Positions 20,953 through 33,500 of a DNA stretch of 64,000 nucleotides are shown in pieces. The translations under genes and the position numbers were made by a program. The DNA comes from Marisa cornuarietis (lineage: Eukaryota > Mollusca > Gastropoda > Architaenioglossa > Ampullariidae). Below the pieces are notes generated by a model. It did no database searches, was not told where the DNA came from, and saw only the letters and a list, made by a program, of their open reading frames with translations. Location: positions 372,001 to 436,000 of the forward strand of contig SMMW01000520.1 of the NCBI GenBank assembly GCA_004794655.1, given 5' to 3'. How positions within the stretch are numbered: position 1 is the stretch's first letter; each line of letters starts with the position of its first letter.

Positions 20953-22697
20953 CTAGTGAACACGTGTACTAAAGTTTGAGATCTCTACAACTCTCTTAAA
21001 CTGTAATTAGATCTGACTGTTAATTAACATCTGATCCACTCCCTCAAAACGTCTGTCTGTCTGTCTCTATACACCACTCCCTAAATGTGTCTTTGAACAT
21101 GCAAATATATTTTTGTCAACATTTTCAGAATTATGCATGTTGCAAACATGCTGAACTTGGGTGTAACGAGCCAATTAAACAAGTGGTGTTACTTGTTTGT
21201 AATTCATTTTTGGTCACAGAGCTTCTCGAAATTTTCAACGAGAAAAATATTTCTCATTAGAACTTAAGACATAATTTAAGTATTTTATCTCTCACTTTGT
21301 AATTCAATAATACCATTACAACAACCAAGTGGTATTTCATATCTTTGTTATATGATTTTAATTGTAAACATCAGGGAAAGCATCAAACAACAAATGCGTT
21401 TCTAGATTAAAAGAATGTCGCATGTATGAAAATAAACTCGTAAGCCAACTTTCAGTTAGAAATACATCTTGTGCAAAAAATATATATAAATTTATTTTTC
21501 ATATCGCAGTTCCACAGTCAGATTCAGTGGGACATTATGTTGAACTATTCATTTGTAAGAGTGAGTAGGTACATGTAAAAAGGTTAAAGAGAAGGATATC
21601 TTAAAGATGAATCAGTCATTTTAATATTTATTAATTAGACCATTATGTTTCATGCAGTAATTCAAACATATAAACTAGAGGAAATGAGAAACAAAAAGCT
21701 ATGCTAAGACTTGCTCTCAGCCTTGATAGATTCTACCGAAAAAATGCTCGGACAACAACAAGGAGAACGGAGTACACTCACCCCTGAACTAGCTATACTA
21801 AAGGACATAACGCTAAATCACTTTGCCGGTATCTTTCTGTTCACAATGTTTAGATATTCATTTATTAACTAGATATAGAAATGATTGTGTATGACTTTAG
21901 GGAGATAAGGTACGTCGACATAGTAACATAAACAAGAGAGAAACTGTAACAAGGACTACTTGCTTGCGATAAAAAAGGTTGTACAAATATAATATTTTAC
22001 ACAATTATAACAATTGCAGAAATTGTAGACTTTACAAATTGAAAAATTAAATAAAATACAATTTGCACTAAAGTGATACAGCTTTAAATCGTGCCAATTT
22101 GAGTATTTCACAAATCAGTTTTCTTCAAAGAAATGTCAAAGAACAAGCTGATATAATAGTAAGCGATAATTAAAAAGTTATTTGAATTGTTGATTGTAGT
22201 CTTTCAAGTCGGGAAGTCTAGGTTTCTGTGATGACTGAAGAATAAAAAGAGTTATATTGTCATATATTTCTACAAAACATTTCCGTGAAATGTAAATAGG
22301 TTTTTAGATATTAGTAAGACTCTAGGGATAGATTTATCATAACATTTTAGTACCCATAAACACTTTGTAAAATATTGATTTATTAAAAGCTTCTTTTTTC
22401 CAAAAAGGTGTTTTTACTTAATAGCTATATACGAATAAATGTTTTATCTGGGCTTAATTGCTGTATTTAATGTTGGAAACTTTTAAAAAGTAAGGATTAA
22501 CAAGGTTTATAAAGGATTAATGACGGATTTTTAAATAATTTTGTTAACGATTGCTTAATCAGGAGAATACGCTTTTCCTATATTTATTGTGTCTAAAAAC
22601 CTGTTTAGAAGTATTAGTCATAAAAATGCAATTGCAGCTGCCACTTTAAAATATACAACGTAATACAAGGATCTATAATGAGCGGAAGAAGGTTTAC
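20953..22697. other. AT-rich stretch holding the unlocated 3' end of gene A
   Basis: The 3' terminal exon(s) of gene A should lie here or further left, because the last stalk exon recognised ends at 22,698 with an open phase-1 donor. No transmembrane exon could be picked out by eye. A weak candidate terminal exon on the minus strand follows a TTTTTATTCTTCAG acceptor near 22,240. Confidence 0.3.
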
Positions 22698-24596
22698 CAG
22701 TGGTGGTAGTAGACGTTGTTGTCGTTGACGTTGTTACTGTTGTTGTTGCTGTTAAAAATTAACATAATAAAATGACTTTTAAGTCTTTTGATCTCTAAAA
22801 CAATGCCTTCTACATAAAACGTTAGATAATACTTCTTTTTATAAATATAAATGAAATATTTTACGAATACTGTTAAGCAGAAATATGACGATACCGTTTG
22901 CGGTTCTAGATGTGGTGGTTGTAGTCACTGTTGTAACTGAAAAATATGTAATTTGTTAGCCGTTAAGTCATTACTATGTAATCTTATATTAACAAATCTA
23001 TTATATCTATGCACATTATGGGTATCGTAGCTTGACATTAGTTTTAATCACTTTTTAATAATGCTGTGCCTCTCAATAGTTTTTTATGATTAGGATTGCT
23101 TTATTTCATCAGTTATTTCATTATAACACTCACTCAGTCCCTTTCTAACTCTGTTATTTTATTACAATGCATTTTAAGCAGCACAGTGTCTTGAAACAAA
23201 GTCATATATCATCTACAAGTACTAGTCAGTTTCCCATACAAATATTAAACTTTCTGGCTTGAGAAAAAAAAGGTGGTGTATACCCTTTTCCGTTGTAGTT
23301 GTCGTCGTTGTTAATGCTGGTGTTGATGAATCTGAAAGTATGTGCCAACATTTTTGGTATATTTAAAAAAAAATAACGTACTTTAGCGAGAAATATTTTG
23401 TATTCTGTTTTAGTTTTAGACACTTGAAATATGTCTTAAGTTTTGATTTCTTACTATTTTTATAGATAATAAATTTAAAAATGCATACAAAGTTAAAAAT
23501 ACACATATTACATGTTTACTGTATCCGCCTGTTCGTCCGTGAACCTATCTATCGAAATTTATGACATTTATCGAAAAAACATTTGGAACCTTCTAGTCAG
23601 AGACACAAAAGAAAAGATGGGTGTATACCCTTTCTAGGCCCGGCTGTTGTTTTCGGCGATGATAAGACTGAAAGTATATAAGTTTTAAGGATGTTATAAA
23701 TTTGCTACATTATCTTCTTACATTTCTTACATTATCTTAATATAAAAAAATGGAAATAGCTGTTATAAGGCTTATAACCAAAACGTCTGAAACGTATCAC
23801 TTTATCTACCACTATAAATAATGCTATTAAACATTTGACCTACAGAAAAAAAAGTTTGATATGAAAGTTATTGTACAACTCAAAAAATGACTTTAGTTCT
23901 TTCTATAGGTCAGGAGATATGTTGACTGAGTGTCTTCTGCTACTGTAAAGGGACACAAAAACAAAATATTGTTTTCATTGCTGTCTACATCATTAACATG
24001 CTTCGTCCGTGTAAGAGCAAATAGTGAAGTTCTCATTTCATCATAATCTTAATTACACTGTGTTCTCTAATTTATGATAGATATCCCAATATCTTTTTTA
24101 ACATCTTTTTTTTTAGAAAAGTGTAAAAATAATTTATTGAAAAATACTTTAAGTTCACCTAAAAATATATACATACCCCGAGTAGTGGCAGTAGTGGTAG
24201 TAGGTTTTGGAACTGCAGGAAATTCTGTAAGTAAAAGACGATAACACCTTGTAGTAAACTATTTAAAAAAACGAAATTTTTAACCTTAGGGAACATTGTA
24301 AACTCAGCTACAGAAAGCTATCCCGGTTAAGCCGGCTAGGTGTCAATATACCACTCTGTCTACTCCCTTACCTAACTATTTTACTTATTGCAATTTTGTT
24401 TTAAGAAACCTTATATTGCTCCGCTGCCTAATTATGTAAGAGGTTGTTATATCTTTTAGGGTTATCATCATATATGAACAGATGGAAAGTTACACCAAAA
24501 GTTATAAAAGTGTTTTAGTTTGACACATAAACTTGTACATACCCCAGTTTGATTTAACAGTGGTAGCACCAGTTGGTTTTGTCACTTCAGAAGTTT
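22698..24596 (-). CDS. Gene A: six Thr-rich stalk micro-exons
   Basis: Six exons, each flanked by AG acceptor and GT donor and each phase 1-1, so any can be skipped without frame loss: 24596-24543 (54 nt), 24224-24177 (48), 23667-23629 (39), 23331-23284 (48), 22936-22895 (42), 22748-22698 (51). Products include TSEVTKPTGATTVKSNW, FPAVPKPTTTTATTR, LSSPKTTAGPRK, SSTPALTTTTTTTEK, TTVTTTTSRTAN and TTTVTTSTTTTSTTTT. The composition is mucin-like, rich in Thr, Ser and Pro. Several donors share the pattern G/GTATRC, suggesting serial exon duplication. They follow SRCR5 directly. Confidence 0.75.
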
Positions 24597-27500
24597 CTGA
24601 AAGGAGATGATTACATATTGTTGCTGTGAACTATACCTTTAAAAAGCAGTATTAATCCTATAAGACATTCTCAGCAAACACGACCTTGTAGTAAGTTATT
24701 ACCATCAAGCCGGTTTAGAGAACAAAATATCACAAATGATAATTCAAAAACAGAATCGCTTGCTAGATTACTGGTAATGTATTTTTACTTTATTCATACT
24801 AGTTAATCTATTTCCATCTGCATTCTTTTAAAAGTTCAAGACCGCTTTTAAAGCCCTTATTTAAAAAAAACACGTTTCCCACCCGTAAATTAGGGTTAAA
24901 ACAGAAAAGGGAAGACAAGGCTTAAACATTTAAGCATTAAAAATAAATGAAAACAGATTTAAAAGAACGTTGATCTTACTACCACAGAAGACATGGGAAA
25001 ACAAATGCTATTATAGAAATAAATCTTTTTTACCATTCTTGCAGATGACTCCGACGTCTTCAGAGTGTCCGCAGTTGTGGGAGTAGAGCGGCCTGTGGGT
25101 GCACTCCGCAAGACTGATTTCTGTTCCAGTACACTTCACATCATCGAGAAGAATTCTTCCTGATCCTAGTCCGTATATTCTTGATGCAACAGCTTTTGCT
25201 CCAGAGCTTTTACAGATACATCGATAGTAAACATAAGTAACACAGACGTAATAAGACAACTTTAAGTTAATTGTTATAAAATCTATAGTGTAAAGCACGC
25301 ACAATAAATGAAGCGAAGTCTAGCATTCTTGGAAAGTGTTGTACGTTAAATAACTAATAGATTTATTAGACTCAAAACTATGTGATATATATATATATAT
25401 ATAAATGCATTTTTGTACATAAATATTGCCAATATTTTATTGTCTTTGTTACAAAACATATTAGCGCATAAGCTCTCATTTTCAAAACAAAACAATTTTA
25501 CAATTTTCACACGCTGACAAACCTGTCAAAACCCAGCATCCTGCAGGCCACCCCGGCCTCTTCGTTTCCAAACCCATCGTTGCAGACTGTACTCCATTGT
25601 CCGTTGTGGAATATTTCTAGACGTCCCGCATTTTCGTTCCCGTTAGCTAGACGGGCTATTAATTGTCTAACTGTCAGTTTTGAATAAGAACACATTACTT
25701 CTTTCAGAACGGTTTCCATAAATGCATGTAAATAAATTGCTCGAAATACAGGACAATGATTTCAGTGTATATACACCTGGTAATCAAAAATATCTTTAAA
25801 GTACGCTATGTTTTGTCAGGAGAAGATGACACTAGACTGGTTACAGGGAGAAAGCATGGTTGGGAGTACAGGTTAAAGAAGTGTCTGCCCTACTCATGCT
25901 CTCTTTTCCTAGCAAAAAAAACACCAAAACTTTCTGAGGATGCTTTGTATAGTTTTCTAAGTATTTACTATAGATTTTATTATATTGTATTATATAGATA
26001 TATATACTAAGAATAAATTAGAGACAAAAAATTATGAATGTATTAATAAAGAAGCCAGTATGACAGCAAAATGACTGAGATTGATCAAACAACATTTTTT
26101 TTAATTGAGATAATTTTTGTTGTTTATGTTAACATATCTGCCAACTGTTTGTCTACACCTTTACCAGCAAAGGGGAACAATAAAATAAGCGTTTCAACTC
26201 GACTGCTGAGCAATAATCGCCGGAAACAGTATCTTAAAAACATATTCCGGTAGTATTTTATGACAAAGAGGCACAGGATATTTTATGTTACTAATTTTCT
26301 CTTAATCACACCTGTATTTGTCGAGAAAACAGGAAGTGACGAAAGGGAAGTATTTCTAAAAATAGCGCCGTCTGAATTTGAAGAGAAAATATGCAACCCT
26401 CGGTAAAAGAAAAATGACCAGGACACATTGTGCTGTTGCTGAATGTTCTCTTCGACACTCAGATGGAGTTAGTGTGTACCCACTAGGGAAATCCTAAAGA
26501 TAATGGCAGCAAACGAAAATGAATTAACTTTGTTCAGAGATGTGTATATACAGGTCTCTGATTTGTTCAAACGTGCCGTGCGAACTTCGTCCACACACCG
26601 CACTAAAGAATTTAATTATTTCAGATTTAATTATTATCCATTTCAGAATGGATTGTTATCCAGTCACTTATACAGTACAAGGAAGTTTTGCACTTTCAGT
26701 AAAACAAAGAATGTTATTCCTACAGCAGTGCTTACTATACAACAGCACGAGATGTAGAAACCAACTACGACTGCTGGTAGATCTGCAACATCGACAGTTT
26801 CTACGCTGTGTGGTCTACTAGTAACATCGTGTGACAGTCACAAACACATCATCACCAGTCGTATCTTTATCCAGCATTATGCTAAAAACAACTGATAGTG
26901 TGAGGGCACCATTGATGTGCGTGATGGAAACAGCTACAAAAGAATAGAAAAATTGAAAGGGATAAACTTATAAGGAAAGAGCTTAAACGGGAACGCGTGC
27001 GAGCATCAGTAAGTAGAAAATTTTCCATGCAGGTAAATGAGGAAGAAATAAAAAAAAGTTTTTACATCCATAAACATGTTTAAAACTATCATTATATATT
27101 TAATTGTAAAACAATCCTTATCAGGAGTCAGTTGTAACTATAAAATAAAAATGCAATGCTTTAAACCATCAAATAAAAATACAATTCCATGAGTTTATCT
27201 TAGATAAACACTTTTGAAATGTGTTTATATTTTATTAACAATAATACACATGGGTAAATTAACTCAAATGCCCCCACTTTGTAACAGACAATCAGTTATA
27301 ATACAACATAGACTGCAATGACTGTGATTGCTGCCCATTAAATTTTGATCCGGAAAAGGTTGATTTACCAGTCTGTTGAATGATTTTAGTTTGGATCGTT
27401 TAATTATTTTTTAACTTAATACGAAGCTTCTAAATAAAGTTCCAAGCTGTAGGGCTGTTTTCCAAAGTCAAAAACAAGAACATAAGAAAACAGTACGTTA

Positions 27501-30500
27501 GTTCAAAGTATCTAAAGAGAGCTTCACGTTGACTTTAGAGAGGGGATTGTAACTTGAACTAACTATATCACTAAAAAGAAACTCTCTTGCCATCGTTGCA
27601 GATGACGCCAACATCCTCGGAGTGTTTGCAGTCGTGGGAGTAGAGCGCCGTGTGTGTGCACTGTGAAAAGCTCATCTCCGTTCCTCTACAATCTACGTTA
27701 TCGAGAAGAATTTTTCCTGATCCTTCCCCGTATGTACTTGATGAAACAGCTGTTGCTCTTGAGCTTTTTGAAACATCGACAATAGCATATACACGTATGT
27801 ATTAACAATGGAGACCCAATAACGTAACATAACATAAAGTTCATTTAATCGATCGATCAAGCACTTCTACAGACTAATCATTAATAACAAGCATGCACAA
27901 TACATGAACAAAGCCTGCTATTCTTCTAAATTGTTTCCTCATATTTACCCAACCGCTACAATATGACACTATTATCTTCCCAAGAGATTTTAAATTTTGC
28001 AAGTCGCTCATCAATTTTTAGTTCTAAACAGAAAAACAAGTTTCGATGCAAACACACCTGTCAAAGCCTAGCATCCTGCATGCCACTTCGGCCTCTTCGT
28101 TTCCAAAGCCATCGTCGCAGACTGTACTCCATTGTCCGTTGTGGAATATTTCTAGACGTCCCGAAGCGGCTGTTCCGTTAACTACACGGGCCTCTAACTG
28201 TTCAGCTGTTAGTTTTGCAAAGAAAACAGCTTTATTCTCCAATAATAGTTTATGTTAATTTATCCATATTAAAATAACAGTTTTATTCATTTTTCTTTAT
28301 GCTTTGGATAAATGGGATAAGCGCTGAGTGGTTGATTTATAGACTATTTTGCTGTATGTACGAGCATATTAGTCATAATAATTCTTTCCTGTTATCAATT
28401 AATTCTATCTATATATATATAGAGAGAAAGATTTTTAGTTATAATTTATAATGTTTACCTGACTATTCAAAACATTGGTCTAGAGTTATCACAATTTTCT
28501 TTTAAACAAAAAAGTAACATACAGAGACAGAGTTATTCCAGTTTATTTAAACTGACAGCTTTACACGTATAAAGTTATATTCAAAGGGCAATGTGCTTTC
28601 AAACAAACAGAAGTGAATGGATTATTCGATGTATGCATTTTCTAAAGAAAGATAATAATGCTTAATATTACAATAGAAGCATTTTTATTTAAAAGGAAAA
28701 ATGAAAAAAAAAAACGAAACGAATCATTCAAGAAAAATTTAGCGGTCACTGTCTAGCCATTTAGGTAAAACAATAACCCCTCAGCTTAACAGATGGCAAT
28801 ATCAACAGTATAACTGTTTTGTGAGTGACTCGTAGTGTGCTGATCTTATGCATATCGGTTCCTTTTTGTATCATTTCCAGACCAATCTCAGTGTCCAGCA
28901 TCCAAAACTTAAAAACCCTTACGTCTAATAAAAAGAAAGAGACCTGCACATCGCCTGTAACAAATACTACAATAGAAAATAAGGGGGTTAAAGAAAGACC
29001 GATTTTATTATGAAAGATGAAGTTTTGAGGGTGGGTGGGTGCAAGAACCTATGCCATAAAAGAAATATAGCTTTCTTACCATATTTGCAGATGACGCCAA
29101 CGTCTTCCGAATGACTGCAGTCGTGGGAGTAGAAGGCCTTGTGGGTGCACTCCGCAAGACTGATCTCTGTTCCTGTACAGTTTACTTCATCGAGAAGAAT
29201 TTTTCCTGATCCTGCTCCGTAAATACTTGATGCAACAGCTTCTGCTCCAGAGCTGTAAAATGCATCGACAGTAACGCCAGCAAATACATTTTAGCACAGA
29301 GTAAAACACACAATGCAAAGCTAAATGTTATTTCTTGATTTTTCAGTTCTAAAGAAAAAATATGTAAAAAAGATGCACAATTCCTGAAATGTAAACTGTT
29401 ATTTTTCTCAACATTTTCCCTATAAATAACACATATTTACTAGCATTGATACTTCCCAACTGGCAATTATAATAATGTTTTATTTCCTTCAAGAAAAATA
29501 AATTCACGATTCACGATTAGTTCATAAGCTATTACTTTTGAACAGAAAACAATTTTAAGGGCAGACAAACCTGTTAAAACCTAGCATCCAGCACGCCACC
29601 TTGGCCTCTTCGTTTCCAAAGCTATCGTCGCAGACTGTACTCCATTCCCCTTTGTGAAATATTTCTAGACGCCCAGTGCTCGTTGTCCCATTAACTAGAC
29701 GGGCTTTTATCTCTTCAACTGTCAGTTAAAAAATCTGATTATTTATTACAGGTTTCTAATTATTCAGGGATAGGAAATATAATTTGTTGAATCATCTTTT
29801 TTATTGAAAGATATATAAAAATTCATCGATTGCTTTTAGTATCAGACAATGATCAGATTAGGATTGATCATATTGAAAATGTTGAATTGATTATATCATT
29901 TTTATCTTGTTATTTGTGTCCACGGATAAAGTGTAATAATCACCTAAATGTTTATACCGCTGGTTGATTATTATACAGTAAAAACTAAAATACGTGTAAC
30001 ATTCTTTCTAATTATGCGTTGTCCTGTCCTGTGTGATGTGTCATGGTCAAAGTGTTACACGTTTACATATTTGAACAGTACAATGTATGTGGATTGAGTT
30101 AAATGTGTTTGTCAAGCTATTATACTGCTCAGAAAAGTAAAACTTGACTTTTGCACTAAATTCTAGACAATGAGAATAAATGTAAACCTTGAACACTGAG
30201 AGTGAGCTGGTAAGATGAGGTCAGCGGAAGTCTGTCATCATCATCAACTGTTTGAGTGACGACGGTACAGATGTACAGACCGCTGTGTGTCACGTGGTCT
30301 GCCGCTATGATCCGTAATTCCCCAGTCGTGCTGTTGACTCTTCCTGACCACGTGATGGAAGCGGGGGGAGGGTTGCTGTCAGCTTCACACCACAATGTCA
30401 CATTTTGTCCAGGGCTTAATTCAGTAAGATTTGACAAAGGATGCTGTTTACTGGTATTATCAGTCCACGTTATCCTGATCAACGGCTGATCTGCAAATTA

Positions 30501-33500
30501 AAAAAAAGATTTTAGGTTCTACTTTTATCTTGGTTTGCAATATGCATTGCAAAAAGTCGGAGGCAACTATACAGCGGACTAACTAAAAATAATGGAAGAA
30601 CCCATCCACTTTAATGGTAATATTATTAGAGACAGAAAAGTTATATATATTAAGAAATGGGTGGATGCAAAAGTCATAAAAATAGGGGACCTCACTAATG
30701 TCAATGGTACATTTCTGAATCTTGATGAATTCCATGTTAAGTACCCTGCCTTAATTAGCACAGACTCTTTAACCTATATGGGTTTGATACAATCTATAAA
30801 ACAATACCAAACCAAATGCAATTGTCACTTAGTCTCTCAGAATGAATATGTTAATAAGGGATGGGCTATTATTAGAAAAGGAAATAAGGAGGTTTCAAAA
30901 ATTATCCTAGACACTAAAACGTACCCAACTGCACTTAGAAAATGGGAGGCTGAATTTAAGGACTGTGACTGGGCTGATATATTTCAAAAGCCCTTCTATA
31001 CCACTATGGATACCCAATTGAGATGGTCTCAGCTACGACTTTTACACCGGATCTTACCCACAAACTTGTTTTTTTTTAAATGTAAGCTCATTACATCTCC
31101 CTCTTGTTGTTTTTGTAAACAAGACAGAGAAACCATTGAACATACATTCTGGCATTGTCCACTAAGCAAAACCTTTTGGGACCAACTGTGGAATATGTTA
31201 AATAACCAGAATTATTTAGAAGAAATCCAGCTATGTAAAGAAATGGTGTTGTTTGGCATTGGTAAAACTGAGGGGGTTGACAAAGCTTTGATTTTTATTA
31301 TTCTCCTAGAAAAAGTTTTCATCTATAAATGCAGATACCTGAAGGCAATACCAACAGTGGATAAGTTTAAACCTTTTTTAAAGTCACGATATATTGTAGA
31401 GCAATATGCAGCATTTATTAATAACACACAAATATCCTTTTGGAGTCAGTGGCTCCCATTTAGCCATGTGACTCTCTGAACGACAACACTATCTCCCAGC
31501 CTGCAAAGCTAGTTGGCTAGTAGTGGGCCCTACAACAGGTAGACCACCTGTACGTGGGTAATGGGCTCTCCCGCTGCTCAACGCGCGTTGCGACTGATGG
31601 TCTGGCCATTGATTTGAGCTAAAGCAGTCACCCCCGTTAGTCAACTAGTGAGGCGCCTGATGGGGGTTACCACTGACCTGCGTTAGGTCAGCTGAAGTGG
31701 TACGTTCCGCTCGATCGCGCCTCATCGTGATTCGCCGGCTTGGCTTTGACCTGCCTTTCTCGCGCGCGCGTGGAAAGACAAGCGCGCGACACACGTGACA
31801 CTAGGGCTTTCATCCTTTGATCTCCGTCGTGGTAAGTTCGTTTACCCATAACAAATTTACTTACAGGACTTTAAAATTATTTAATTTAATACTAGTATTT
31901 TTTATTTTGAAGACAATTATTTTCAGTGCATTTCTGGAGATTTTATCATTTGAAGAGCCCTGAATAGTCATTTACCGCGGTGCAGTTCTTCCGCAAAAAC
32001 ACGTGCTGTCATTGATGTGCTGTCTTTGCGAAGAATAAGCCCGTTTTTCGTGACAAACTTATAAAATTGCTGAATTTGATCTGACTTGGGAAGACATATT
32101 TTTCTCCTGCTCTTTTCACGTTATTCAATTAGTTTTAAGGATTCACTAATTCGGATCGCCGTGTTAAAATTTCAGACGTATCAGATAAGTATTTTAGTGA
32201 AACTATAGGCCTATATATATATATATATATCTCGTATATTGACTTCGTGCTTTGTTGCTAATAGCTCTGTGCCAGCACCTCTGAAAGGTATAACTTCTAC
32301 AGGAGCAGAAACATGCATATATTTATGTACCACCTGGTTGCTCTACATTAGAAAGAATTATTGACATACAATTATGAAAATCAGTTTACATGTATACAGT
32401 AAGAAATGTCTTGCGCTGGAATAAAACAGTGAATTGTTGCAGCAGTTTATACTCAAGATGTAGTAAAAAAAAAATTTAGTGTGCTGCCTTTCAAATATTA
32501 TTTAGAAGAAGATATACATTATCTAACAATACTGTTGGAATGCAGTAATTGATTATCAATTCAATGTACTACCTTCATATTGCCTCAGCTACATTGTTGC
32601 TTTGTGTTTTTCTTTCTTCCTCCCTCCTTCCCTTCAAGGAAAGCATATTCAAAGGGGCTTCAGTTGCCGAAGCTTTCTTTTTCGTGCAATACTTCACAAC
32701 TTCCTGTGCAAGAAGCAGCATCAAATGATGCATCTTTGGCGAGTCAAGGTTTGTGTGGTTTGCATATTTATGGTTCAGAAGTTTATATTTCATATAAATA
32801 GTGCTTGAAGCCTTTGTCATGTGGATGGAAGTTACAATACACTAGTTACATGTGGCAACATGATGAAATTTAAACATTTTTACTTGCAGGACCTGCGTCT
32901 GTCTCCCCTCCTCTTTCCTTCGTGTCTAGGGAAGTCTGTTCTGAGGAACTGAAGCTTCCTGTGCGAAAGGCAGCATCAAATAATGCATCTCGGGAGAGTG
33001 AAGGTTTGTATGGTTTTATGTGTTATTCTTTTACATATTTGTGCTTCAGAATTTTATCTTCCATTTAAACCTTTGACATGTGAATGGAAGTTACAATACA
33101 CTAGTTATGTGTGGCAACATGATGAAATTTAAACATTTTTCCTTTCCTCTGAAAACAGAAGAAGATTTGCGAAGACTAGAGGAAGATCTGGAGGATGGTG
33201 ATATGAAAAAGAAAATGGTATGTTTTGCAGCAGCTATTTTCATTTGGTTTACTTTTTATTAATAGGGGTGTCACTGTTTTTTTTCAAGATCACTTTATAA
33301 CTATCTTTAAGGGCATCTTAATTCTGCATGCATTGCCATGAGCTTTTGGTCACATGCCTCAGTATTGTGGCATTTTACTTACTTTCCAGATCAAGTATTT
33401 CTCCTGCATTGGGGAGATAGCATGGCCACGTTGGTGCGCAGCATGCTCAGGAGACTTTTTTCAACACCCCTTGCACTCCAGTACAATTTTACTGGAGCCA

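Noticed and set aside
30592..31479. 295-codon intact ORF as a host gene
   Set aside because: Residue pattern is the L1/Tx1 ORF2 C-terminus, and a 16-bp target duplication encloses the element.
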